NCBI RefSeq assembly: GCF_001557215.1
Contig: NZ_LSJM01000042.1
Span: 1 to 33,690 of the forward strand
DNA: 33,690 nucleotides
Source: Sphingomonas sp. CCH9-E2
GTDB lineage: Bacteria; Pseudomonadota; Alphaproteobacteria; Sphingomonadales; Sphingomonadaceae
Direction of reading: 5' to 3'
Below are positions 9,088 to 18,819 of this stretch, piece by piece; the stretch's first letter is position 1, and each line of letters starts with the position of its first letter. The translations under genes were made by a program, and so were the position numbers. The notes beneath the pieces were generated by a model. It was given only the letters and a program-made list of their open reading frames with translations. It was not told where the DNA came from and did not search any database.

Positions 9088-9278
9088 TTCATCCCCCACA
9101 GTTTCGCCCATTGCTTCCAATAGGACAGGTTTGCCTCGGCGGCCTTCACCCCCGCCTCCTGCAGCTTCGCGACGTCCTTGCCCGCGTCGAGCATCGTCTG
9201 CGCCGCATCCATCTGCGCCTTTTGCGCGCGCAGGATTTCGCGCTGCATGTCGGTGGCGAGGGTGAACCAGTCGCTCAT
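9084..9278 (-). CDS. Uncharacterised 64-aa helical protein embedded in the mur operon
   Basis: I do not recognise a named family. The product begins [16 protein letters not shown] and ends [13 protein letters not shown]. It lacks a signal peptide or membrane segment, is rich in Ala, Gln and Lys, has no proline, and should form one or two amphipathic helices ending in an aromatic W-rich tail. The start overlaps the murC stop as ATGA and its stop overlaps the murB GTG as GTGA, so translation should be coupled to both. The pattern of helical heptads with Q/A faces recalls short phasin-like or adaptor helices, but this is only a resemblance. Overlaps on both sides argue strongly that it is a real gene. 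Confidence 0.75.
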   Translation of the reverse strand: MSDWFTLATDMQREILRAQKAQMDAAQTMLDAGKDVAKLQEAGVKAAEANLSYWKQWAKLWGMK

Positions 9279-10705
9279 GCCGTCACGCTCCGCTTGGCGT
9301 CGACCGCTTCGGCCAAGCCAGCGGCCCATTTGGTGATGTCACCCGCGCCCAGGCAGACGATCAGATCGCCCGGCAGCGCGACTTCGGCGATCCGCGCCGC
9401 CAGCGCGTCCGCATCCGCAACGCTCTCCGCCAGCCGGTGACCGCGCGCCAACGTCCGCTCGACCAGCGCCTCGCCGCTCACGCCCTCGACCGGCGCTTCG
9501 CCCGCGGCATAGACCGGGGTCACCAGCACCATGTCGGCGTCGTTGAACGCCTGCGCAAAGTCATCCATCAGATTGCCGAGCCGTGAGTAACGATGCGGCT
9601 GCACCACCGCGATCACCCGCCCCTGCGCGCTCTCCCGCGCCGCCGACAGCACCGCGCGGATCTCGACCGGGTGATGGCCATAATCGTCGATCACAATCGC
9701 GGGCGGCTGGCCCTCGAACGCGATCTCGCCGACCTTGGTGAAGCGCCGCTTGACCCCACCGAACTTGGCAAAGCCGTTCTGGATCGTCGCATCGTCGATG
9801 CCCATTTCTAGCGCCACGCCGATCGCCGCCAGCGCATTCTGGACATTGTGCCGCCCCGGCATCGGCAGGTCGATCCCCTCGATCGACCGCGTCGTCCCGT
9901 CGCGATGGCGGATGATCGCCTCGAACTTGTTGCCGCCCGGATAGGGCACGACATTCACCCCGCGCACATCCGCCGACGCTGCAAAGCCATAGGTCACGAT
10001 CCGCCGGTCACGCACGCGCGGGATGATTGCCTGCACCTCGGGGTGGTCGAGACACAGCAACGCCGCGCCATAGAAGGGCACATTCTCGACGAACTCGACA
10101 TAAGCGTCCTTGGCCCGCTCGAACGAGCCATAGTGATCGAGATGCTCGGGATCGATATTGGTCACCACCGCAATCGTGCCGTCGAGCCGCAGGAAGCTGC
10201 CGTCGCTCTCATCGGCCTCGACCACCATCCACTCGCTGTCGCCGAGCCGCGCGTTGGAGCCATATTGGTTGATGATGCCGCCATTGATCACGGTCGGGTC
10301 GATCCCGCCCGCATCCAGCAGCGCCGCGATCATGCTCGTCGTTGTGGTCTTGCCATGCGTCCCCGCCACCGCGACGGTGGACTTGAGCCGCATCAGTTCG
10401 GCCAGCATCTCCGCGCGCCGCACCACCGGGATGCGCGCGGCATAGGCGGCCTGCACTTCCGGGTTGTCGCGCTTGATCGCGGTCGAGGTCACGACCACCG
10501 CCGCATCGCCCAGATTGTCCGCGCTCTGCCCGATGGTGATCGCAATGCCACGCTTGCGCAGCCCTTCGACGACATAGCCCTCGGCACTGTCGCTGCCCTG
10601 CACCTTGTAACCCAGGTTATGCATGACCTCGGCAATGCCCGACATGCCGATCCCGCCGATGCCGACGAAATGGATCGTGCCGATATCCTTGGCCACACCC
10701 TTCAC
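9275..10705 (-). CDS. murC: UDP-N-acetylmuramate--L-alanine ligase
   Basis: MurC adds L-alanine to UDP-MurNAc using ATP, the first step of stem peptide synthesis in the cytoplasm. Visible features in order are the Rossmann loop [14 protein letters not shown], the P-loop [35 protein letters not shown], the [12 protein letters not shown] segment and [10 protein letters not shown]. The 476-residue length is normal. The open frame extends upstream, but the GTG at 10705 (product starting [15 protein letters not shown]) overlaps the murG TGA as GTGA and gives the expected N-terminus. The end overlaps the 64-aa gene by 4 bases. Confidence 0.96.
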   Translation of the reverse strand: MKGVAKDIGTIHFVGIGGIGMSGIAEVMHNLGYKVQGSDSAEGYVVEGLRKRGIAITIGQSADNLGDAAVVVTSTAIKRDNPEVQAAYAARIPVVRRAEMLAELMRLKSTVAVAGTHGKTTTTSMIAALLDAGGIDPTVINGGIINQYGSNARLGDSEWMVVEADESDGSFLRLDGTIAVVTNIDPEHLDHYGSFERAKDAYVEFVENVPFYGAALLCLDHPEVQAIIPRVRDRRIVTYGFAASADVRGVNVVPYPGGNKFEAIIRHRDGTTRSIEGIDLPMPGRHNVQNALAAIGVALEMGIDDATIQNGFAKFGGVKRRFTKVGEIAFEGQPPAIVIDDYGHHPVEIRAVLSAARESAQGRVIAVVQPHRYSRLGNLMDDFAQAFNDADMVLVTPVYAAGEAPVEGVSGEALVERTLARGHRLAESVADADALAARIAEVALPGDLIVCLGAGDITKWAAGLAEAVDAKRSVTA

Positions 10706-11865
10706 GCAAACGCCTCCCCACCCTGCGCGATCTTCACCGGCTCGGCATGTCCCATTCCTGCCGACGCCCAGTCGGCGTCGATCGATTCCACCAGATCGGC
10801 GAGGTCGCGCACCGCATCGGGCCGCCCGACGCTGCGCGCACACGCCGCGGCATGCGCCAGCCCCTCGGGGTCCAGCCCCAGCTTCTGGATCTGCTTGGCC
10901 AGTTCCTGCGCGGTGAACGCCCGTTGCGGGATCGTCCGCGCCCCGCCCGCGGCGCTGATCTCGCGCGCATTCGCGGTCTGGTGATCGTCAGTCGCACTCG
11001 GCAGCGGCACCAGGATCGCCGGACGCCCGGCGGCGGTCAACTCGGCGATGGTCGAAGCGCCCGCCCGCGCGATCACGATATGCGCCCAGGCCAGCCGCTC
11101 CGGCAGGTCGGGCAGGTACGTCGCGATCTCCGCCGGAATGCCATGCTCGGCATATTTGCGGCGCACCTCGTCGATATCCTCGACCCGCGCCTGATGCGTC
11201 ACCTGCAACCGGCGGCGGAAATGCACGGGCAACAGCGCGAGGCCATCGGGCACCACCTGGCTCAACACCGACGCACCCTGACTTCCCCCGGTGACCAGCA
11301 CACGGAAGATGCCATCCTCCTCCAGCGGCGGATAGGGCCGCAGCCGCAGCTCCAGCACCGCTTCACGCACCGGATTGCCGGTCAGATGGGTCTTGCCGGC
11401 ATAGGCAGGCTTCAGCCGCGCCACCTCGGCATAGCTGGTGGCGATCGCCCCGACCTTCCCCGCGACCAGCCGGTTGACCCGGCCCAGCACGGCATTCTGC
11501 TCATGGATCACCGTCGGCACCTTGGCCGCGAACGCCGCCGACAGCGCGGGCATCGACGCATAGCCGCCAAACGCGACCACCGCCGCCGGGCGCAACTGGC
11601 GATACAGCTTGCGCGCCTGCGCCCGCCCCTTGGCCATCGTGTTTAGCGCCTTCAACCACCCGATCGGTCCGCCGGCAAAGCGCGATGCCGGAACGACATG
11701 CGTCTCGATCCCGTCGAACAGATCGGGGAAGCGCACCCCGCGTTCGTCGGAAATCAGCGCCACCTTGTGCCCGCGCCGCATCAGCTCCGCCGCCAACGCT
11801 GCGGCCGGAACCATATGTCCGCCGGTGCCCCCGGCAGCGAGGACGTATTGCCGTCCCGATGTCAT
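10702..11865 (-). CDS. murG: Lipid II synthase MurG (GlcNAc transferase)
   Basis: MurG transfers GlcNAc from UDP-GlcNAc to lipid I at the inner face of the cytoplasmic membrane, giving lipid II. The N-terminal glycine-rich loop [26 protein letters not shown], the second loop [13 protein letters not shown], and the UDP-binding [24 protein letters not shown] with DDHQTANA are all present. The ATG at 11865 shares one base with the ftsW stop (TGATG). A TTG one codon earlier is possible but less likely. The product has 387 residues, slightly longer than enteric MurG, with an extended C-terminus after DLADLVESI. Confidence 0.95.
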   Translation of the reverse strand: MTSGRQYVLAAGGTGGHMVPAAALAAELMRRGHKVALISDERGVRFPDLFDGIETHVVPASRFAGGPIGWLKALNTMAKGRAQARKLYRQLRPAAVVAFGGYASMPALSAAFAAKVPTVIHEQNAVLGRVNRLVAGKVGAIATSYAEVARLKPAYAGKTHLTGNPVREAVLELRLRPYPPLEEDGIFRVLVTGGSQGASVLSQVVPDGLALLPVHFRRRLQVTHQARVEDIDEVRRKYAEHGIPAEIATYLPDLPERLAWAHIVIARAGASTIAELTAAGRPAILVPLPSATDDHQTANAREISAAGGARTIPQRAFTAQELAKQIQKLGLDPEGLAHAAACARSVGRPDAVRDLADLVESIDADWASAGMGHAEPVKIAQGGEAFA

Positions 11866-13091
11866 CAACTCTTCCCTCGAACCGTATAGCTTGATCGCTT
11901 CAGATACGGGTTCCGCCGCGTGAAAGCGAGCAGCAGTCCCATCCCGATCGACAATGCCACCATCGACGATCCGCCATAGGAAATGAAGGGCAAGGTCATC
12001 CCCTTGGAGGGGGCAAGGCCGGTGTTGACCGCCATGTTGATCACGGCCTGAATCCCGAATTGGGCCGCCAGCCCCGCCGCCGCGAGCAGCCGGAACGCAT
12101 CCTCTTCATCCAGCAGCTTGATCAGCACCCGCACCACAATGGCGAGGTAGATCAGCGCGATGATCATGCACGCGATCAGGCCGAACTCCTCGCCCATCAC
12201 CGAAAAGATGTAATCGGTATGCGCCTCGGGCAGCTTGAACTTGACTGTCCCGCCGCCGGGACCGGTGCCGGTCGCCCCGCCCGCGGTCAGCACCGCATGC
12301 GCCATATCGGTCTGATAATGCTCCGCCGCCGCCTTTTCGGGATCAGGAAACAGGAAGCTGTCGATGCGCGTGCGCGCCGTGTCATAGAACAGATAGGCCG
12401 CAACCACCCCGGCCACGCCTGCGCCGCCCAGAAACCCGATCGCGCGCGTCGAAATCCCCGCCAGCATCAGCAGCACGACCCACACCGACGCAAAGATCAT
12501 CGTCTGCCCGAAATCGGGCTGCTTCATCAGCAATGCGGCGATCACCGCAGTGAGCACTCCGGTCACCGGAATCACCGGCAGGCTCGGATCCTTGGCGCGC
12601 AGCGACAACAGCCAGGCGGTGGTGACGATATAGAGCGGCTTCAGAAACTCCGACGGCTGGAACGACGCGATGCCGACACCGATCCAGCGCCGCGCACCAT
12701 TGACCTCGGCGCCAAAGAAGGCGGCAAGCCCGACCAGCAGCACACAGATCGCCGTGCCCAAAATCGCGCCGCGCCGGGCCAGCCCGACCGGCAGCATCGA
12801 CACGACCAGCAGCACCGGGATCGACAGCCCGATCCACAGCGCCTGGCGCCAGAAATAATGCATCGACGCGAACTGCTTGGTCGCGTCGGAATAGCGCTCC
12901 GCCGATGCTGGCGACGCCGCCGCCACCGCGACCAGCCCGATCCCGATCAGCAGGAACGCGAGCAGCAACAGGATGCGGTCGATTTCCCAGAACCACAGGC
13001 CCAGCGGCGTCTTGCTGCCCCGGCTCAGCTGGTCCTCGAACCGCTCGCGCAGCGGCTTGCGCTTGGTGGTCGCGCGGATCACGTCGCTCAT
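11865..13091 (-). CDS. ftsW: SEDS-family peptidoglycan glycosyltransferase FtsW
   Basis: FtsW is the septal SEDS polymerase that works with a class B PBP (FtsI, not in this window). The 408-residue product has about ten membrane segments after a basic N-terminal tail. Family motifs include GARRWIGVG, FQPSEFLKPLYIV, AHTDYIFSVMGEEFGLI and GMTLPFISYGGSSMVALSIGMGLLLAF. RNPYLKRS is at the C-terminus. The placement between murD and murG is the standard dcw order and supports FtsW over RodA. The ATG overlaps the murD stop as ATGA, and the 3' end overlaps murG by one base. Confidence 0.95.
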   Translation of the reverse strand: MSDVIRATTKRKPLRERFEDQLSRGSKTPLGLWFWEIDRILLLLAFLLIGIGLVAVAAASPASAERYSDATKQFASMHYFWRQALWIGLSIPVLLVVSMLPVGLARRGAILGTAICVLLVGLAAFFGAEVNGARRWIGVGIASFQPSEFLKPLYIVTTAWLLSLRAKDPSLPVIPVTGVLTAVIAALLMKQPDFGQTMIFASVWVVLLMLAGISTRAIGFLGGAGVAGVVAAYLFYDTARTRIDSFLFPDPEKAAAEHYQTDMAHAVLTAGGATGTGPGGGTVKFKLPEAHTDYIFSVMGEEFGLIACMIIALIYLAIVVRVLIKLLDEEDAFRLLAAAGLAAQFGIQAVINMAVNTGLAPSKGMTLPFISYGGSSMVALSIGMGLLLAFTRRNPYLKRSSYTVRGKS

Positions 13092-14383
13092 GCCAAAGCC
13101 TCCACCGCCGCGCGGAACTGGTCGCCGCGATCCTCATAGTCGCGGAACTGGTCGAACGACGCGCAGGCCGGGGACAGCAACACCGTCTCCCCCGCCACCG
13201 CATTGGCCGCCGCCGCGCGCACTGCCTGCGCCAGCGTGCCCGAGCGTTCGACCGGCATCTCGCCCTTCAGGATTTCCGCAAACATCTCCGTCGCTTCGCC
13301 GATGGTGTAGGCGCGGACAATATGGGGGAAACCCGGGCGGCACGCGTCGAGATCGGCGGTCTTGGCCTTGCCGCCCAAAATCCAGTGGACGCGCGGATAG
13401 GCCGACAGCGCGGGCGCAGTCGATTCGGCGTTGGTTGCCTTGCTGTCATTGACGAACAGCACGCCGTTTCTGGTCGCGACCCGCTCCATCCGATGCGGCA
13501 GGCCGGGAAAGCTCTCCAGCCCCCGATCGATGCTCGCCTGATCGACGCCCAGCGCCTCGCACGCGGCAATCGCGGCGAGCGCGTTCTGCGCATTATGCGG
13601 CCCCTGCAGCGCCGGCCAGCGCGACTGGTCCATGCAGAATCCCGGCGCGATCTTGGTCACGTCCTCGGCCCGCCCGGAGCGTGCAACCTGCTTCGCCACG
13701 CCCTGCGACGCCTCGTCCCCGATCCCGATGATCGCGGCATGCCCCCTGGACTGCATCGCGAACAGCCGCGCTTTCGACGCCGCATAGGCATCGAACCCGT
13801 CATAGCGGTCGAGATGGTCGGGCGTGATGTTGAGTAGCACCGCGACCTCGCAGTCGAGGCTCTGGGTCAGGTCGATCTGATAGCTCGACAGTTCGAGCAC
13901 ATAGATCCCGCCCGGGGGAAGCATGTCCTGCGCAAGGATGGGCAGACCAATATTCCCGCCCATCGTCGTCGGCACGCGCGCTGTTTCGAGGATGTGATGG
14001 ATGAGCGCAGTGGTCGTCGACTTGCCGTTGGTCCCGGTGATGCCAACTACCTTGTGCCGGGGAAGTTCGGCTCGCGCCTGCGCGAACAGCTCGATGTCGC
14101 CAATGATTGACAGATCAAGTTCTCGAGCTCGCGCCGCAAGTTGATGGCTGTTCAACGGCACGCCGGGCGACAGCACAAGTGCATCGAAACCGTTCAAGTC
14201 TTCAATTGGCGCTACCGTGAGATCCTCGCCCGTATCGCAGTATGCGGAGTCTCGAGCTGGTCCGCTGTCCCACGCGACGACATGCGCACCAGATTTCAGC
14301 AAGGCACGCACGGTCGCGAGGCCCGACCGCGCCAGCCCGAGTACCGCAAAGCGTTTCCCGCGCCAGGCGGCGGAGCCGATCAC
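13088..14383 (-). CDS. murD: UDP-N-acetylmuramoylalanine--D-glutamate ligase
   Basis: MurD adds D-glutamate to UDP-MurNAc-L-Ala. Motifs in order are [15 protein letters not shown], the P-loop [35 protein letters not shown] and [28 protein letters not shown] sits near the C-terminus. The 431-residue length is typical. Translation starts at GTG (14383), whose last bases overlap the mraY TGA as GTGA. About 14030-14320, encoding roughly residues 20-115, uses CGA, CTT, GCA, CCA and GTA codons that are rare elsewhere in the operon. Confidence 0.95.
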   Translation of the reverse strand: MIGSAAWRGKRFAVLGLARSGLATVRALLKSGAHVVAWDSGPARDSAYCDTGEDLTVAPIEDLNGFDALVLSPGVPLNSHQLAARARELDLSIIGDIELFAQARAELPRHKVVGITGTNGKSTTTALIHHILETARVPTTMGGNIGLPILAQDMLPPGGIYVLELSSYQIDLTQSLDCEVAVLLNITPDHLDRYDGFDAYAASKARLFAMQSRGHAAIIGIGDEASQGVAKQVARSGRAEDVTKIAPGFCMDQSRWPALQGPHNAQNALAAIAACEALGVDQASIDRGLESFPGLPHRMERVATRNGVLFVNDSKATNAESTAPALSAYPRVHWILGGKAKTADLDACRPGFPHIVRAYTIGEATEMFAEILKGEMPVERSGTLAQAVRAAAANAVAGETVLLSPACASFDQFRDYEDRGDQFRAAVEALA

Positions 14384-15450
14384 CGCAGTTTCAGCGTCGC
14401 CAGCCCCGCGAGCGCGAGGACGAAGGCGATGATCCAGAACCGGATCACGACCGTCGGCTCGCTCCAGCCAAGCTGTTCGAAATGATGGTGGATCGGCGCC
14501 ATGCGGAACACGCGCTTGCCGGTGCGCTTGTACCAGAACACCTGGATGATGACGCTCAGCGCCTCGACCACGAACAGGCCGCCGATGATCCCCAGCACCA
14601 GCTCATGATGCGTGGTAACGGCAATCGCCCCGAGCGCGCCGCCCAGCGCCAGCGACCCGGTATCGCCCATGAACACCGCCGCCGGCGGCGCATTGAACCA
14701 CAGGAACGCGAGGCCCGCGCCGACAATCGCGCCGCAGAAGATCGCCAGATCCCCCGCCCCCGCGACATGCGGAATACCAAGATAGGTCGCGAACACCTTG
14801 TTGCCCACGACATAGGCGATCAGCATGAACGCCATGCTCGCGATGATCACCGGCATCGTCGCCAGGCCATCGAGCCCGTCGGTCAGATTGACCGCATTGC
14901 CGAACGCCACGATCGTGAACGCGGCAAAGACGATGTAGAAATAGCCCAGGTCGACGCTGAACTGGCTGAAGAACGGCACGTACAGCATCGTCCCGTTCTG
15001 CAGCGTGATCACCCACGCCGCGACACCCGCGATCGCGAACTCGCCGAGCAACCGGACCTTGCCCGAAACCCCCGCAGTGCTCGCCTTGCGCACCTTGTCA
15101 TAATCGTCGAGGAACCCGATCATCCCGAAACCGAGCGTCACGAAGATGCACGCCCAGATATAGGGGTTGGACAGGTCCATCCACAGCAGCAGCGCCAGCG
15201 TCAGGCTGGTCAGGATCATGAGTCCGCCCATCGTCGGCGTGCCGCGCTTGGCCAGGTGGCTCTGCGGCCCGTCGGCGCGGATCGGCTGCCCCTTGCCCTG
15301 CCGCACGCGCAGCCAGCCGATGAAGCGCGGCCCCAGGATCAGGCCGATGAACAGCGCGGTCGCGACCGCCGCCCCGGTGCGGAACGACAGGTACCGGAAC
15401 AGGTTGAGCAGCCCCGGAAAGCCAAGCCATTCGGCCAGTTCGTACAGCAT
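14380..15450 (-). CDS. mraY: Phospho-N-acetylmuramoyl-pentapeptide transferase
   Basis: MraY moves phospho-MurNAc-pentapeptide onto undecaprenyl phosphate, making lipid I. The 356-residue product is a polytopic membrane protein with about ten helices. The active-site segments are present: [38 protein letters not shown] and [34 protein letters not shown] lies near the N-terminus. The ATG shares one base with the murF stop (TAATG), and the 3' end overlaps murD by 4 bases, so the three genes must be cotranscribed. Confidence 0.97.
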   Translation of the reverse strand: MLYELAEWLGFPGLLNLFRYLSFRTGAAVATALFIGLILGPRFIGWLRVRQGKGQPIRADGPQSHLAKRGTPTMGGLMILTSLTLALLLWMDLSNPYIWACIFVTLGFGMIGFLDDYDKVRKASTAGVSGKVRLLGEFAIAGVAAWVITLQNGTMLYVPFFSQFSVDLGYFYIVFAAFTIVAFGNAVNLTDGLDGLATMPVIIASMAFMLIAYVVGNKVFATYLGIPHVAGAGDLAIFCGAIVGAGLAFLWFNAPPAAVFMGDTGSLALGGALGAIAVTTHHELVLGIIGGLFVVEALSVIIQVFWYKRTGKRVFRMAPIHHHFEQLGWSEPTVVIRFWIIAFVLALAGLATLKLR

Positions 15451-16829
15451 TAGCCTCTTCCCGCCAGTGCCGCGACGACCCGCGACAGCCCGACCCCGTT
15501 CGAACCCTTGATGAGCACCGCGTCCCCGGCGCGCAGCATCGCCTCGAGCGACGCGCGCGCCGCAGCGGCGTCGGGCACATGGACCAATTCGGCCCGCCCC
15601 TCAAGCGCTGCCGCGAGCGGCTTCATCCCCTCACCGACAAGAAGTACCGCTTCGACGCCCGCCGCCAAAACCGGCTCCGCCAGCTCGGCGTGGAAGTCGC
15701 CCGATTGCTCGCCCAGCTCGCGCATTTCGCCCAGCACCGCGATCCGCCGCGTCGCCGGAGTTGCCGCCAGCACCGCGAGCGTCGCGCGCATCGATGCCGG
15801 GTTGGCGTTATAGCTTTCGTCGATCACCAGCGCTTCGCCGTCGCCGACCTTCGCGCCGAACCGCGCACCGCGCCCGGCAAGTCCGCCCATCTCGCCCAGC
15901 GCCAGTCCCGCTTGCTCCAGATCGCCGCCCGCCGCGTCCACCGCCGCCACCACCGCCATCGCATTGGCGACCCAGTGATCGCCCGGCTGCGACAGGGTAA
16001 AACTCAGCGTCTTGTCCGCGCCGATCTTCGCGGTCACGAACGTCCCGCCCGGCTGGCCATGTAGGACCTCGACCGCACACACATCCGCGCCCTTGCCAAG
16101 GCCGAACGTCACGATCCGTGCCGCATGCGGCTGAGCCGCCGCGATCAGGCGGTCGCGATACGGGCTGTCGAACGGCACGATCGCGGTCCCGCCCGGCTCC
16201 AGCCCTTGGAAAATCTCGCCCTTGGCGTCGGCAATCCCCTCGACACTGTCGAAGAATTCGGTGTGCGCCGGGGCGATGGTGGTGACGATCGCGATATGCG
16301 GCCGCACGATCCGGGTCAGCGCGGCCAGCTCGCCGGCATGGTTCATCCCCATCTCGAACACGCCGAACCGCGTGTCGCGCGGCATCCGCGCCAGGCTCAG
16401 CGGTACGCCGGTATGGTTGTTGTAGCTTTTGACGGAGCGATGCGCCTGTCCCGGCTCGGGCCGGTCGAGGCATGCGAACAGCGCTTCCTTGGTCCCGGTC
16501 TTGCCGACCGACCCGGTGACGCCGATCACCAGCCCGGTCATCCGCGCCCGGCTGGCCCGCGCTAGATCCTCCAGCGCCGCCATCGTGTCGCTGGTCAGGA
16601 CATGCGGATGCCCGGTCGCCCGCGACACCACCGCCCCCGCCGCACCGCTGGCAAAGGCCTGGTCGAGAAACTTGTGCCCATCGGTCGTCTCACCGGTCAG
16701 CGCAAAGAACAGCGCGCCCGGCCCAACCTCACGGCTGTCGAATGCAACCGCGTCGACGACGAACTCGGCGGAAGCGCTTCCGCCGGTAGCAGATGCGATT
16801 TCAGCGGAGGTCCAAAGCGCGCCGCTCAC
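15450..16829 (-). CDS. murF: UDP-N-acetylmuramoyl-tripeptide--D-alanyl-D-alanine ligase
   Basis: MurF attaches D-Ala-D-Ala to the UDP-MurNAc tripeptide, completing the cytoplasmic precursor. Evidence includes the P-loop [65 protein letters not shown] and [15 protein letters not shown]. The 459-residue length is normal. Translation starts at GTG (16829), followed by AGC so that the start reads GTGAGC, as at junctions where a preceding gene ends in TGA. Here murE, which normally precedes it, is missing and the ribosome site (GGAGGGGAGA) lies inside the arm of a palindromic repeat. It is the first gene of the minus-strand operon in this window. Confidence 0.95.
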   Translation of the reverse strand: MSGALWTSAEIASATGGSASAEFVVDAVAFDSREVGPGALFFALTGETTDGHKFLDQAFASGAAGAVVSRATGHPHVLTSDTMAALEDLARASRARMTGLVIGVTGSVGKTGTKEALFACLDRPEPGQAHRSVKSYNNHTGVPLSLARMPRDTRFGVFEMGMNHAGELAALTRIVRPHIAIVTTIAPAHTEFFDSVEGIADAKGEIFQGLEPGGTAIVPFDSPYRDRLIAAAQPHAARIVTFGLGKGADVCAVEVLHGQPGGTFVTAKIGADKTLSFTLSQPGDHWVANAMAVVAAVDAAGGDLEQAGLALGEMGGLAGRGARFGAKVGDGEALVIDESYNANPASMRATLAVLAATPATRRIAVLGEMRELGEQSGDFHAELAEPVLAAGVEAVLLVGEGMKPLAAALEGRAELVHVPDAAAARASLEAMLRAGDAVLIKGSNGVGLSRVVAALAGRG

Positions 16830-16833
16830 TTCT

Positions 16834-17014
16834 CCCCTCCCGCTTGCGGGAGGGGTCGGGGGAGGGCCTGTCCGCAGGCGATGCCCTTAATCGGAAGGGA
16901 CAGGCCCTCCCCTAGCCCCTCCCGCAAGCGGGAGGGGCTAGGGGAGGGGCTGTCCTCTCTGCCGCACCGCTCCCGACAGGCCCTCCCCTAGCCCCTCCCG
17001 CAAGCGGGAGGGGG
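16834..17014. repeat. Triple palindrome block between murF and kduD
   Basis: Three palindromes share the core CCCCTCCCGC / GCGGGAGGGG. The first is 16834-16855, with arms at 16834-16843 and 16846-16855. The second is a 58-bp near-perfect palindrome at 16898-16955 with 28-bp arms, 27 of 28 pairs matching. The third has its core at 16992-17013. A 39-nt stretch at 16899-16937 is repeated exactly at 16975-17013. Unique sequence is limited to about 16872-16897 and 16956-16974. No convincing promoter was recognised for either flanking gene. Confidence 0.95.
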
Positions 17015-17028
17015 ATTTGGAGTTCGAT

Positions 17029-17784
17029 ATGACCAATTCCTTCGATCTCACCGGCCGCGTCGCGGTCGTCACCGGCGCGAACACCGGCATCGGCCAGGGC
17101 ATTGCGCTCGCGCTGGCACAGGCGGGCGCGGACATCGCCGCAGTCGGCCGTTCCGCCGCCACCGAAACGGTGGAAAAGGTCCGCGCGCTGGGCCGCCAGG
17201 CCGAGATCATCAGCGCCGACCTGTCCTCGATCGAGCCTGTGGGCCGAGTTGTGGATGAAACTGTGGAAAAGCTCGGGGGCTTGCACATCCTCGTCAACAA
17301 TGCCGGCATCATCCGCCGCAACGACGCGGTCGACTTCACCGAAGAAGACTGGGACGCGGTGATGGACACCAATTTGAAGTCGGTGTTCTTCCTGTGCCAG
17401 GCGGCCGCGCGCCACATGATCCCCAATGGCGGGGGGAAGATTATCAACATCGCATCGATGCTGACCTTTCAGGGCGGCATCCGCGTGCCGAGCTATACCG
17501 CATCGAAGAGCGGCGTCGGCGGGCTGACCAAGCTGCTGGCCAATGAATGGGCAAGCAAGGGCATCACCGTCAACGCGATCGCGCCGGGCTACATCGCCAC
17601 CAACAATACCGACGCGCTGCAAAAGGACGAGACGCGCAACCGCCAGATCCTCGAGCGCATCCCGGCAGCGCGCTGGGGCGACCCGGCCGATCTGGGCGGC
17701 GCGGCGGTGTTTCTTGCCTCGCGCGCATCGGACTATGTGCAGGGGCACATCCTCGCGGTAGACGGCGGCTGGCTGGCGCGCTGA
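17029..17784 (+). CDS. kduD: 2-dehydro-3-deoxy-D-gluconate 5-dehydrogenase (KduD-type SDR)
   Basis: KduD reduces 2,5-diketo-3-deoxygluconate to 2-keto-3-deoxygluconate in the cytoplasm, using NAD(P)H, in catabolism of unsaturated uronates from pectin. The 251-residue product is a classical short-chain dehydrogenase: TGANTGIG at 15-22, NNAG at 90-93, and the catalytic Ser143, Tyr156 and Lys160 (YTASK). The N-terminal FDLTGRVAVVTG, the IIRRNDAVDFTEEDWD stretch and the APGYIATNNTDAL loop resemble KduD more than generic SDRs. I chose the ATG at 17029, with GGAG at 17019-17022. A TTG at 17017 would extend the frame by four codons. The pairing with kdgK 24 bp downstream supports the call. Confidence 0.88.
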   Translation: MTNSFDLTGRVAVVTGANTGIGQGIALALAQAGADIAAVGRSAATETVEKVRALGRQAEIISADLSSIEPVGRVVDETVEKLGGLHILVNNAGIIRRNDAVDFTEEDWDAVMDTNLKSVFFLCQAAARHMIPNGGGKIINIASMLTFQGGIRVPSYTASKSGVGGLTKLLANEWASKGITVNAIAPGYIATNNTDALQKDETRNRQILERIPAARWGDPADLGGAAVFLASRASDYVQGHILAVDGGWLAR

Positions 17785-17808
17785 CGCCGGTCGAGTTGAG
17801 GAGAGATC

Positions 17809-18819
17809 ATGGCCGGCCATATCGTCTGTTTCGGGGAGTTGCTGCTCCGACTGACCGCTCCGGGGCGCGAACTGCTGATGCAGACCGGCAGCCTCGACGT
17901 GCATGTCGGGGGGGCTGAGGCGAATGTCGGGATCGGCCTCGCCAATCTCGGCCATAAGGTGTCGATGGTCAGCGCGGTGCCGGATAATCCGCTCGGCCAG
18001 GCCGCGATCCGCTTCGTGCGCGGGCAGGGCGTCGATACCGGCAACGTCCAGCTGCGCGACGGGCGCATGGGCCTGTATTTCCTGTCGGTCGGTGCAGGCC
18101 TGCGCGCGTCCGACATCGTCTATGATCGGGCAGCGTCGAGCTTTGCGACCGCGCCGGCGAATGCGTTCGACTGGCGCAGCATCCTCGACGGCGCGGCGAT
18201 GCTGCATTTATCGGGCATCACCCCCGCGCTCGGTCCGGCGACCGCTGCTGCAGCAATCGCCGCAGCAAAGACCGCGAAGGCGATGGGCGTCGCGGTCAGC
18301 TTCGACGGTAATTACCGCGCACGCCTGTGGGAAAGCTGGGACAGCAACCCGCGTGCAGTGCTGACCGAACTGGTCAGCCTCGCCGACACGATGTTCGGCA
18401 ATCACCGCGACGTGTCGCTACTGCTCGGCCAGACCTTTTCGGGCGATGGCGCCGACCGCCGCCGCGACGCTGCGGAGGCCGCGTTCGATGCTTTCCCCAA
18501 TCTTCAGCGCATCGCTTCGACCGCGCGTCATGTCGATGACGCCGACCGCCACCGGATTGCCGCACGTGTCGACACGCGCGAACGCGGCTACCAGACCGAT
18601 GAGGTCGTGGTGGCCGGCATCGTCGACCGCATCGGCGGCGGGGACGCCTATGCAGCAGGCATCCTGCACGGCGTGCTGTCGGGCCTCGATCTGGAAGCGA
18701 CCGTCGCCTCCGGCCTCGCGCTCACCTGCCTCAAACATTCGCTGCCCGGCGATGCGTCGCTCTTCGGCCAGCGCGACATCGACGCCTTTCTCGAAGGCGG
18801 ACTGGACGTGCGCCGGTGA
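17809..18819 (+). CDS. kdgK: 2-keto-3-deoxygluconate kinase (PfkB family)
   Basis: KdgK phosphorylates 2-keto-3-deoxygluconate with ATP to KDPG, which an aldolase then splits. The 336-residue product shows the PfkB substrate-binding start GGAEANVGIGLANLG (34-48), SFDGNYRARLW near 164-174 typical of KDG kinases, and the C-terminal signature DRIGGGDA at 273-280 with the catalytic Asp279. The usual family sequence here is GAGD, so residue 277 is Gly in place of Ala. The ATG is preceded by GAGGAGAG. It sits just downstream of kduD, consistent with one operon, and its TGA overlaps the next gene by one base. No KDPG aldolase is present in the window. Confidence 0.88.
   Translation: MAGHIVCFGELLLRLTAPGRELLMQTGSLDVHVGGAEANVGIGLANLGHKVSMVSAVPDNPLGQAAIRFVRGQGVDTGNVQLRDGRMGLYFLSVGAGLRASDIVYDRAASSFATAPANAFDWRSILDGAAMLHLSGITPALGPATAAAAIAAAKTAKAMGVAVSFDGNYRARLWESWDSNPRAVLTELVSLADTMFGNHRDVSLLLGQTFSGDGADRRRDAAEAAFDAFPNLQRIASTARHVDDADRHRIAARVDTRERGYQTDEVVVAGIVDRIGGGDAYAAGILHGVLSGLDLEATVASGLALTCLKHSLPGDASLFGQRDIDAFLEGGLDVRR

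Noticed and set aside
10706..10843. N-terminal extension of murC by 46 codons
   Set aside because: It overlaps murG deeply and does not match MurC; the GTG at 10705 gives the expected start.
16834..17014. CRISPR-like array
   Set aside because: Repeats are palindromes with irregular spacing and no regular unique spacers; no cas genes nearby.
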